Source: Buxus sempervirens
Lineage: Eukaryota; Streptophyta; Magnoliopsida; Buxales; Buxaceae
Assembly (NCBI GenBank): GCA_947561395.2
Contig: OX387193.1
Coordinates: forward strand, 30,560,276-30,624,275
Length of the DNA stretch: 64,000 nucleotides
Reading direction: 5' to 3'
Of this stretch, positions 46,629-56,496 are shown piece after piece. Position 1 is the stretch's first letter; the number at the start of each line of letters is the position of its first letter. The notes under the pieces are model-generated. The model was not told the DNA's origin, did no database searches, and saw nothing but the letters and a program-made list of their open reading frames with translations. The position numbers and the translations under genes are program-made.

Positions 46629-47142
46629 TGTAACACCCCAGACCCATAACCAGTAAGATATTGTCCGCTCTGGACCCACGGGCCCTCACGGATTTGTTTT
46701 CAAGGATAACACGAGAAAACTTCCCAGGGGTCACCCATCCTAGCAGTGCTCCCACCCGAGCACGCTTAACTTTAGGGTTCCCAGGGGATTTAGTCCCGTG
46801 TTGCTCCTTAAAAGGCCTCTTGCTAATTTGGGGGTCTTAAGACTACTTATAGTATCCCCGAGCGTTGTGGGATCCTAACCACATGCACATCCATGCCTGT
46901 AGCCCTCCAAGTGAGACTACTTGTTCATAGCTGCCAGACAGGATGTTACATACTCCCCTCCATGGGAAAACGCATCCCCACGTTGGGCCGGACCCTCATA
47001 GTTTCCGGTCGGGGTAGGCTCTGATACCATTTATAACGCCCCAGATCCATAACCAGCAAGATATTGTCCGCTCTGGGCCTACGGGCCCTCACGGATTTGT
47101 TCTCAAGGATAACACGAGAAAACTTCCCAGGGGTTACCCCTA
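46629..47142 (-). mobile_element. Cassandra TRIM (minus orientation), 5' LTR truncated
   Basis: The 3' LTR is 46629-46949 (TGTAACACCCC to GGATGTTACA on the + strand). A polypurine tract (GGAGGGGAGTA on the minus strand) borders it at 46950-46960. After a very short interior comes the primer site TGGTATCAGAGCC (minus, 47017-47029), complementary to initiator-Met tRNA. The 5' LTR starts at about 47032 and matches the first for about 110 bp, then breaks at 47142. The left LTR carries 5S rRNA-like sequence (separate entry), which defines Cassandra. There is no coding capacity, as expected for a TRIM. The left flank is GTAGA. Confidence 0.88.
46705..46810 (-). other. 5S rRNA-derived segment in the Cassandra LTR
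   Basis: On the minus strand the sequence reads AAAGTTAAGCGTGCTCGGG and then CTAGGATGGGTGACCCCTGG, matching the box A to box C internal promoter region of plant 5S rRNA (GTTAAGCGTGCTTGGGC ... GGATGGGTGACC). In Cassandra this Pol III promoter-like sequence is a constant LTR component. It is not a functional 5S gene: the ends of the rRNA are missing or changed. Confidence 0.85.
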
Positions 47143-47206
47143 CTACGGATAGTAAAAGTCCTCAGGCCTGCGCTCAAGCTCACCCTCAATAGTTGCCCCA
47201 GTACGT

Positions 47207-49576
47207 TGTAACGCCCCGAACTCGGGTCAGTGCAAACCGGCACCCGACCCGAACCCGGTTCGCTACTGTAACAACTCGAATTTAGTTCAACAACCAAATC
47301 CGAGGTGTTACTGGCCCATATCAAATACATCATCAATAATATACCAGACCAAAGAATTAAAATCCATTCAACTTATTATACTATCAGAGTTGCGGAAACA
47401 AGTATGTGCGGAAGTGTAGTTTAAAATCCTCAAATAACATATAGTTTGATCATCAATCATTAATATCAAAGTCTGGTAAAATAAACTGGCTACTATCTCT
47501 CTCTCATCTCTCTAATACATCAAATCCAAATGAATAATAATAATCTAATCAAAAGGGCTAAGTCTATGTCATTCATCCACCTCAACCAAGATCTAGATAA
47601 TAGTAATCCTCCGGTGTATACTCAGCTATTTCTCCCTGGAAATCACTAAGATCCCCCTCTCGCGTATAAGCTGAAAAATGAAATAAAAGTAGGGTGAGAT
47701 ACGAATATCCTAGTAGGTAACACATGCACGGTTAAACAGTTCATATAAGTAAAGTAACAGTTCATGCACGATTAAGCAATATTGACTAATCAGGCTCGTG
47801 TAATCGTTCATCTCATTCATGAATACAAAACAGTTTGATAAACAGTTCTAGAAATGAATTTCAGCAAGTTTTAATATAAGAATCCAATATCAAGATCAAT
47901 AACATGATTCACACTTTGTTAGGATGCACTAAGCAGTAACATCCGATCAATATCCCAATCACATGCCTCTAGTATGTATTCAATTATAATATCAAGTGTT
48001 GTGATTTCAGTGTCATTGTAGGACTCATAAAGATAGATAAACCTTTTGAGATGATTCTCAACCAATTGTTATACCACCGTGCGACTTAGGAGCAATGCTA
48101 CTAATGATACTCAAGTCCCATGCAGTGCAGCTTAGACAAGAGCCGTAGTCACTGACTTATTGCACACGTACCCATCAGAGTTGGCATATACCACCAGCAT
48201 GCAGCACCAGAATCAATACATGGAGATGTTCGCTTATCCACATGTACAGGGAATCACCAGCGGTTCACCGGGGTGTCCCTCCAGACATAGGACCTTCCCA
48301 GACAAACTAACTTGCAAAGGAAGCGCGTCGCATATAGGAGTAACTCAACCCAAATGATATATCCCTCAGCTATCTAGCTACAACTATCGATCCATAACTA
48401 GCTATGCCCACTAGACTCCAAAATTCCCTAAAATATAATATTTCTATAAGGGTTGGTACCTAGCGGCATATAAAGGTTAAATCTGTCAATTTACTTCAAT
48501 ATTCGGTCATCTGAATTCTGAATTCTCTTTATAAAGTTTTCTAACTTATAGTGTCATTTAGAAGATGTTCTAGTAATTAAATACAAGTTAGGTTTTCCAA
48601 AAACTAGGTTTCTCCATTTCTTTCAAAGTTTGGCAACTAATGTCCTAAATACCTTCCTAATTTATTTTTCTCTTAAAACAGGAAATTAGATAGTTTATTT
48701 TAGTCTTAAAACATCTTATTTAATCATTAAAATTGTCTAAAAATAGTTTGGAATTGAATCAGGGTGTAAAATTATGAAAATCTGCAAAATCTGAACAGAG
48801 CGCCTAGGATCGCTCAGGATCGCCTCGGCGGTCTGTGGTCGGCGGTAGTTCAAAATCGAACGCCGACGATATGTCTTCAAGCGGTCTACGGCGGTCTGAA
48901 ATTTAATACGAGCGCCTAAGATCGCCGACGATTGCCGAGCACAGTTGAGGTCGGCGGTCGTTTGAAAACGATCAGAATCAGTTACAAAACATGATTTTTC
49001 TCGTCTAAACTCATTCTAACATATATATAACATGATTATCAACATATATACATCATTATATATATCATAAAAACATACTTTTGTCGATTAATCACATGTA
49101 AAGCCAAAAACGAAGGAAAACGGTGTCACCTACCTGTTGAACGAATGTTCCTCTTGCTCTCTTCTTTCAACAACGATTCTCTATCACCCAGCAACACTCT
49201 GGACGACGAAGAACTCAAAAACCCAAGCTTTTCTTCTCCCTCTTCTTCTTCTTCTCTTTCGGTTGCTCGTTCGCTCAAGGCTGTCGCTTGCGGCTATTCA
49301 ATACGAGCGAGAATACGAAGTATAAATTTAGGTTATTAAACTAATACTTATACTCACTTATCCCATGTATCTCACATACACCAAACTCCATACACACGCC
49401 CGATCAGAATACATACCTCGATATCTCATGATCGGACGGTCAGATTTGCGTCCAATTTTGGATCTCCACTAATTAGATCATCCCCTACAATAATAAATTA
49501 TTTCTTTCAATTATAACTCTCACTAAGATTATTTATTAATTTAATTTATTATTTAAGGAAAATTCGGGGTTTTACA
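47207..49576 (-). mobile_element. Solo LTR, 2.4 kb, target duplication TACGT
   Basis: On the + strand it runs TGTAACGCCCCGAACTCGGG to GGGGTTTTACA. TACGT is present at 47202-47206 and 49577-49581. The minus orientation (TGTAAAACCCCG start, GGGGCGTTACA end) is inferred from the usual gypsy LTR ends. A GC-rich segment of GGCGGTC/CGCCGAC words lies at 48797-48970. No coding content was found. Confidence 0.88.
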
Positions 49577-51455
49577 TACGTGGCTCACCAAACGGATTTG
49601 TAAACAAATCCGGTAAAATAAAACACGCGTGAGACTTAAAAGTCCCAGCAAGTAGCAAACATGCATGAATGGAAGCAGTTGATGCAATTCATGGATCATC
49701 ATTAGTAGAAGCAGTTTATGCGATTCATATAAAATTAAATGAATAAAAGCAGTTCATTCAATTCATATTCTCAAGTCAAGCATCTAAATAATATAACCCA
49801 AAAATTTAGCTAACAAAACCTGGTAGGACTGATAATGTACGACAAACCTGTAGAGCTCGCGATGTAGAACAAACCTTTATCAGCAGTTACCAGAACCAAT
49901 ATCACATCCCACAAACCAAGATATAGTACTAAATTCACAACCCAAGTGGAATTCCCCATCCACTACCCGTTAATCAAGGCCAAGTGAGATCTACACCATC
50001 ACTGGCATTCAACAAAAGGGCAAGTGAGATCTACACTGTCACTGCCAATCAACCACAACCAATTGAGATCTACACCGTCACTTAAATCACATAAAAGAGC
50101 TCATCACAGCTTTACCAAATCAAATTAATATTCCCAATGCGTAAGAAATAACCAATAAGCACTTCACATCCCAAGCCAATTCACATTAGAGTACATACAC
50201 CATAAAATCCACAAATCACGTATTTGAGAAGTAGGATAGTCTTAGGATCCCCAATAAAGTCACCATACCAAAAATCAACAGATTCCGAGAAAAAAAGTTT
50301 TGGACCTCAAAAATATTTTAAGTCTGGTTGAAAACGTTGACTTTTTGGTGTCGAATTTTTCTAGACCAATCTACAAGGAATTTCAGGCTCAAATTCTGGT
50401 TATGGTCTATTGAAGGGTATACAAACCTTCTAGAATTTTCTGGGCTTCTGAATCACTCATTTGGATATCAAACTCAAAAAGTGGCCTTTTTTGAAAATCG
50501 GGAAAACTGGAAATTTAGGCATGAACTAGAAATTTGAATTTTTATTGGTTGGGAATTGGGCCTTGGGAGTATTTTTATTGGTTCCAAATGGGGGGTAAAA
50601 CCTTATTTACATGTAAAGACTTAAGTAAATAAAGCAATAAATACACAGGACATTTACAACACCCACGATTAGGGTTAGGATTAATCGCCCAGGGGCGATT
50701 AGCCCAACGTTTGGGCGTTAAGGCCTCAACGTTCGCGCGCTAAGGTGAAATAAGGGACAACGCGCGCGCGTCCAATTTCAACGTTCGCGCGTTTAGGTCA
50801 CGATTAGCTTTGCTGATTAATCCTGATTCGCGATTAGCTTTACAGTGACTGTTTTGGGTGTTTTTTTCTCAGGATTAATCGCCCAATTCTAGGATTAATC
50901 GCCAGGTCGGGCTCTTACGAAATTTTGGCTATTTTCCAACACCAAATTCATACCAACCACATTCAACCTTTCTAATGCCAAATGGGATGATCATACATCC
51001 TCCCAACATGTCCAAATACACCTTCCAATACAAGAATCCATCCAAAATCCTCATAAACATGAATCCAACATATAAAATATCATTCAATATACCCATCCCA
51101 AACCCTAACCAGAAATATAATCAATAGAGGTTGCAAATCCATGGCAAATCGATAGAAAACTAAACAAGATAGTTAGATAAACCAAACCCTACGAATTTTA
51201 GAAGCAAAACCCTACATACAAGTGATTTTCCATTTTATCAAAACCCTAGGAGAGAGAGATACGAAAATCCAATAAATTCATTTTAGTTTAAAGGGTTTGC
51301 TACTTACTTGTTTAATGGAGAAGCACAACTTCCCTTCAAGCTTTCTTCTTCTTCTCCAAGCCTTCAAGCAAGCTCCCACAACTTTTTCTCTTGTTCTATA
51401 CGTCCGAGACAAGAGGGAGTGTTCTCAAAATACTTAGAATTGAAATTAGGTCATC

Positions 51456-51463
51456 CTTTTATA
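51456..51463 (-). promoter_or_regulatory. TATA box of the minisatellite-bearing LTR
   Basis: TATAAAAG on the minus strand within GGGCATATAAAAGGATGA. The minisatellite (51525-53065) lies immediately upstream in the minus direction, that is, in the U3 promoter region. Confidence 0.65.
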
Positions 51464-51524
51464 TGCCCAAGTTTTGGGACTTTCAAATCTGCCCCTAAAC
51501 AAGGCTTTTATTCAACTAAAACCC

Positions 51525-53065
51525 TTAGGGGTACCTTAGTGTAAGTAATGGTGTATCTTAGTGATATGTAGAGGGTACCTTAGTGTTATTTGAAGGGTTG
51601 CCCAAGTGTTTTAAGGGGTTTTCCTTAGCTATTTTAAAGGCATACTTTAGGGATGCTTGGGGGTACTTTAGTTTTACAAGATGAGATACCCTGGTGTGAA
51701 GTGGGGGTACCTTAGGGTTATTGAGAGGGTACTTTAGTGTTTCAAAAGATTTACCTTAGTCATTCTAAGGGGGTAAACTTTAGATAAGCCTAGGGAGTGT
51801 ACCTTAGTTATATTGAGGAAGGGGTACTTAGTTATAGAAGGGGTGTACCTTAGTTATATGAGGAGGTACCTTTAAGTAATATAATGAGGTTGTACCCTAG
51901 GTAATATAGGGGATGTACCTTAGGTATGTTTGAGCTACTTTAGTTATATAAAGGGCCTACCTTAGCTGTATAAGGGAATGTACCTTAGGTAAACAAGGGG
52001 GGTACTTCAAGTAAAACAGTAAGGTACCTTAGTTAAAATAAAGGGTTACCTTAGGCAATACAAATGAGGTACCTTAGGTATAATTAGGGGATACTTCAGG
52101 TATTCGAATGGGGTACCTTAGGCAAAACAGTGGAGTACTTTAGCCAATATGAGTGAAGTGCCTTGGGTAATACAAGGGGTACCTTAGGCAAACACAAGGG
52201 GATACCTTAGGTAAACACAGGGGTACCTTAGGCAAACACAATAGGGTACCTTGGGTAAATCAGGGGGGTAGCTTAAGCAAATATAGGGGTACCTTAGGTA
52301 ATTCAGGTAGGGTACGTTAGGCAAAACAAAGGGGTACTTTTAGGTAATACAAGGAGTACCTTGGGCAAACACATGGGGTACTTTAGGTAAATCAAGGGGG
52401 TACTTTAGGTATTCAAGTAGAGTGTCTTAGGCAAAATAGTGGGGTACTTTAGGTATTCATGTGGGGTACCTTAGGCAACGTGAGTGATGTACCTTAGGCA
52501 ATATAAGAGGGTACCTTAGGTATAATTAGGGGGTACTTTAGGTATTCAAATGGGGTACCTTTGGCAAAACAGTGGGATACTTTAGGTACTCACGTGGGGT
52601 ACCTTAGGCAATATGAGTGAGGTACCTTGGGCAATATAAGAGGGTACCTTAGGGATAATTAAGGGATACTTTAGGTATTCAAATGGGGTACCTTTGGCAA
52701 AACAGTGGGGGTACTTTAGGTGTACTTGAGTGGTACCTTAGGTAACACTTGGATATACTTTGAGTAATACATGGGGGTACTTCGGGTAATACATGGGTGT
52801 ACCCTAGGCATATTTGGGTGGTACCTTGGGTAATACTTTGGTGTACTCTAGGTATATTTGGGGGTACTTTGAGTAGTACATGGATGTACTTTGGGTATAT
52901 AATGGGGGTACCTTGGGTAATACAAGAGGTACTTTAGTGGTATTTAGGAGGGTACCTTAAGTAATGTATAGGTGTACTTCTAGTGTTAATCGGGAGGGTA
53001 CCCGAAGTGTACTTTGGGGTACCCTGGGTATACTTTAAAGGTACTTTAGGTACACTTAACTCTAA
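51525..53065. repeat. 1.5-kb minisatellite, unit about 22 bp (GGGGTACCTTAGGNAANACA)
   Basis: Roughly 65-70 imperfect tandem copies of a 21-24 bp unit with core GGTAC(C/T)TTAG. Between about 52450 and 52740 a higher-order period of about 133 bp (six units) is visible: GTACCTTAGGTATAATTAGG at 52511 recurs as GTACCTTAGGGATAATTAAG at 52644, with the intermediate units in the same order. It lies between the LTR edge (53313) and the TATA box. Confidence 0.93.
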
Positions 53066-53519
53066 TTTTTCAGAATTTGATTTCCAATTCATTAGATCTA
53101 ATTGGAGGATACTTTAGCTAATTGTAATTAAGACATAGCACTAACTTAGCTTCCCTTAATAACTTCAATAAAGTTCAATTTGATTTCCCTAAATCCTTAA
53201 CTATAATCCATATTTACCCCATCTTCATAACACAATTACTTAATTAGTCTAATCATCACACTTTAGATAATTAATCTTAATAATTAAGGTATAATCCGGG
53301 ACGGGGTTTTACAGTAGATGCTTGGATCATGTGAGCTCAGATTAGAGATATGGTATTCCATATTGAGTTTGGGGATGCTTAGTTGATTCTGATTCTATAA
53401 TATATGTTCATTTCATGTCTTCCTTTACTCAGATATATAGATCCTGTGTGGAAAAATTAACCCTTCGGAAATGAGTTACGAATTTATTACGTAACTTGGA
53501 TCCGGGCCGTTACAAATAC

Positions 53520-54645
53520 TTTAAAAGCATTAGCAGTCCTATGATCACATAGACTGTTAAGGCGCGCGTACATTCTAGATATCTAAAATCAAGAATGCTA
53601 GAATTCTATAAAGTTGTAATTCTTTAAAAACAAGGTTTTATGATCTATTAAATATAAAAGTATAGTAGATATTTTAAATCAAAATCCATGAATTCTTTAA
53701 AGATTATAAAGCTTTAAAATTATAGTTCAATATCCTAAAATGATTAACAAAACATGGGTCCCTGATCATTATATCAAAATTTTGCATCCTTATTTTATTA
53801 ACAAGAGATGGTGCCATGCTCTGATACTAATTGTTGCTATCCATGTAGCATAATAATAATTTCTTAATAAAAATTTAAAATTTGAGTTCAAGTAAGAGAA
53901 AAAGTATGAGAAATACAATCTTCTGAAACCATATACAATCATTGGAGTGCGCCTTTATTCTGAGATGCTATTTCGCTTCCTCACTTCTTTGTGGCCTCCT
54001 TCCTTTTTTCACCCAGTTTTTGTGAAAGGCTCTAGCATTTTTCATTGGTATTACTCCTAAAATTCTTACACTTTCAAGAATAGTACTCCTAAATTTTTTT
54101 TAACAATCTTGGCAATCTCAATAAGATGACTTGGCTAGTTCACTCACCTCAAGTATTTTGTTGTCTTTAGTAAGGGTAATTGATTAATCGCTGCTTGTAC
54201 TTCACTTTCCTTTACTCTTTGATATTTAATGAATTCTGTTAATAAATATAAATAAAAGAAAATTTTCATGTACCTTCCATCTACAACGAAAATTCATATA
54301 TGCCAATAGTCTATGAATGTGAGCCTTGGAATATTCAGCAATTAACACTTTATGTGAATCAATAAGCACAAAACTTCTTGTTTTAGAAATGATCTCAAGA
54401 AAAAGGATAGCAATAAACTTCCCAAGTAACAAATGAGCTGATGATGGTACCTGAACTAAATAAAACTAAAAGAAAGAAAACCAATTGTAATTAAACATTG
54501 AAATCAAAACAGAAAAGGAAAATTTTGCTCAAGAGAAACTCATCTCTCTTATCCCATAGCTAGAGGACAAAATAATTTTCGGGACAGGAAGTCAAAAGCT
54601 TGACAATAAAGGAAAATATAAAAAGAAAAAAAAAAGGGACCCAAT
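53520..54645. other. No gene recognised; probable SRP14 3' side
   Basis: AT-rich sequence between the LTR nest and the SRP14 exon. The part nearest 54645 is probably the SRP14 3' untranslated region (minus strand). A few Cys/Lys-poor reading frames show no family resemblance. Confidence 0.5.
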
Positions 54646-54806
54646 TTAAACATGGATCTTGGTAGGAGGTGGTGGCTTCTTCAAAACTTGTTTCTTATCT
54701 CCTGCCGCAGTCTTCTTCTTATCTTTTCTCTCCCTCTTCTTTAGAGCATTCATGTGGGCCTTAAGAATAGTTGAATAAGATGCTTGAAACCGCTGATGAT
54801 CCTTTG
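54646..54806 (-). CDS. SRP14: Last coding exon of SRP14 (signal recognition particle 14-kDa subunit)
   Basis: The minus-strand exon follows a TTTCAG acceptor (54807-54812) and enters in phase 1 (a split Ala codon). It reads KDHQRFQASYSTILKAHMNA, then LKKRERKDKKKTAAGDKKQV, a proline-rich end and a stop at 54646-54648. KDHQRFQASY-TILKAHM-ALKKRERKD is the strongly conserved C-terminal helix and basic tail of plant SRP14. With SRP9 it forms the Alu-domain part of the signal recognition particle, which slows translation during ER targeting. The exon is intact. I could not find the upstream exons within the window. They should lie at higher coordinates, possibly far away because of inserted repeats, or this may be an isolated fragment. 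Confidence 0.85.
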
Positions 54807-54812
54807 CTGAAA

Positions 54813-56094
54813 CCTTATTTTACAAGAAGAATTGAAAAAAAATTTATTAGGAAGTAGATATCTAAACAGCATAAGAAACCAAGGAGGCAAGACACAATGA
54901 TCAATAATAAGAACTATATACTCGAATTAGGAAGATCTCCATACATGAATGCACATACATATTCCAAGGCAAATTTCAAAATATGATGCTACCATTGTAT
55001 TTTTGGGACAGGATCCCTGACTTTCATTTTATAGATCATGTTGCAAATGAATTGTGGGTTCTGAATGTGGGTACGGGTTGCTACATCCTCCTATTTCAAT
55101 AGAGAAGGTTCAGCCCAACGCATGCAGAACAGGATAACTAACAAATTGGCCTAATGCAGGTACAGATTTGATATGACCTTCTCTATTTTCATTGAAGAAG
55201 GTTCAGACCAATAAATGCAGAACAAAATAAACAGCACATTATCCTGACAAGGATATTTCATGATTTTCCCAAGAATTAGGCCAATTATGAAATCTGAATC
55301 TGGACATTTTTGTTATTAGGGGATCCCTGATCGCCAATGAACCCTGGGTCATCTTCTCGTGAAGAAAAAGATGATCATTGGAAGTCAACCCCATGATAGT
55401 TTTGTGAGAGATGCTGGTTGTTTCCCTACAAAACCCGGTATGGATTCATTTTCTGAATCCCGTTAGCCTCCTTTGAGTAAGGAGTGGAACATCATCTCAT
55501 TGAAAAGTTCTAGCATTATGCCATTTGTCACTCCCACCAACTTTATCTGTTCTAAAATTCAAATTTGAATATGAACAGATCCCTGTTGATTCATTAGTTG
55601 ACCAGTTTGCCAGTTCTACCATTTCTGTTTGTTACGTCTCTCATACAAAGGGCCCCACAAAACAAGATCATATCACTTGTTATCATGGGAAGTGCTCTGT
55701 GATGGCTGAACATATAGCATATCCTTCCTTTGTGACCCTCCATCGCATTTGCTAGTGGCTTCATCAGAAGCCAAGAACATGTATTCAAATCCGCCCTTGA
55801 CCACCCACCAAGACCTTGTCAGAATTCTAGGGATTAGAGGATAAAAAGGAGTTGAAGAGTGAAGATAATGATACAAGGGAAGAAAGAAAAGATCTTTCAG
55901 CTCTGGTCTGCCTCCAATCTTTTATATTAATTATTTAATGATGCAAAATTACAGAGATGCACTTTTATTACTAATCTATAAACCCAACTGGGGAGATTCG
56001 GGCTAGACATTTCGTACCACTTTTCTCTCTATTTACTGCACAAGCATGATGTGTTTGTAACTTTCAACTTCAATTCCTTATCTTAATTAATTGC
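54813..56094. other. SRP14 intron or intergenic; a Helitron 5'-end-like scrap at about 55962-56010
   Basis: No convincing gene. TTACTAATCTATAAA followed by CTGGGGAGATTCGGGC resembles the Helitron start at 56257 and is probably a truncated relative. Frames at 55525-55755 and its antisense show no family. Confidence 0.45.
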
Positions 56095-56496
56095 TCTTTA
56101 TGAGATTTGTACCCATCTTTAAAATCAAATTCAAAAAATTCCTAAATAAACTCCTACACCACCTCACATTTGCCATATTTACGCAGTCATTAAAACCTCC
56201 ACTAAACACGTTTCTTCCTTTTAACTGCTTACACCAAAGTAGTAGTTGCAGAAGAATCTATACTAATATATAAAGTGAATTGGGGAGATTTGGGCATGAC
56301 ATTTCCTACCCGAAACATCCCTCACTTTCAGTTTTATTAACTTTTATCTCCTAGTTAGTTACTTATTTGAACATATCAATTAGTTACAAATTAATTGGAC
56401 AGTTTCAGCTGAATATTCAAACAAAGATTACAACCATATAATAGTTGGACAAAGTATAATTCTTTTGCAACGCGCTTCATGCGCGCCTTCCCCTAG
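56095..56496 (+). mobile_element. Non-autonomous Helitron-like element (plus copy)
   Basis: It ends CCTTCCCCTAG at 56496 followed by T. A short hairpin CGCGC-TTCAT-GCGCG lies 11 nt before that end. An A|TC junction with TCTATACTAATATATAAAG occurs at 56257, the common Helitron start, giving a 240-bp core. However, homology with the inverted copy at 57786-58180 extends left to TC at about 56095, so the mobile unit may be 402 bp. There is no Rep/helicase coding. Insertion between A and T is consistent with Helitrons. Confidence 0.75.

Larger units (their letters stand above)
47143..53313 (-). mobile_element. Gypsy-type LTR fused to Cassandra; composite flanked by GTAGA
   Basis: On the minus strand it begins TGTAAAACCCCGTCCCGG at 53313. 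It carries a 1.5-kb minisatellite, a TATA box (TATAAAAG, minus, 51456-51463), a leader with GCGATTAATCC/GGATTAATCGC inverted words (50680-50905), and ends near 47143 against the broken Cassandra LTR. A solo LTR (47207-49576) is nested in it. GTAGA stands at its right edge (53314-53318) and at the left edge of Cassandra (46624-46628), so the two together behave as one inserted unit. Confidence 0.7.
42060..53514 (+). mobile_element. Gypsy-type solo LTR interrupted by later insertions, target duplication AATAC
   Basis: Starts TGTAAAATCCCG and ends GGGCCGTTACA. AATAC is present at 42055-42059 and 53515-53519. Native pieces are 42060-42680, about 46470-46628 and 53319-53514, together about 1 kb. 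A TATA box lies at 42371-42378. The pieces join sensibly at the two inner duplications (TCGTA/TCGTG and GTAGA). There is no internal coding region, so it is a solo LTR. Everything between the pieces is younger. Confidence 0.88.

Noticed and set aside
46705..46810. A genuine 5S rRNA gene
   Set aside because: Only the internal promoter region is 5S-like and it lies inside a TRIM LTR; both rRNA ends are absent or altered.
47267..49576. A separate LTR starting TGTAACAACTCG at 47267
   Set aside because: Its flanks do not match, whereas starting at 47207 gives a perfect TACGT duplication with the same right end.
51525..53065. Possible CRISPR-like array
   Set aside because: Units are contiguous and degenerate, without unique spacers, in plant nuclear DNA. 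It is a minisatellite.
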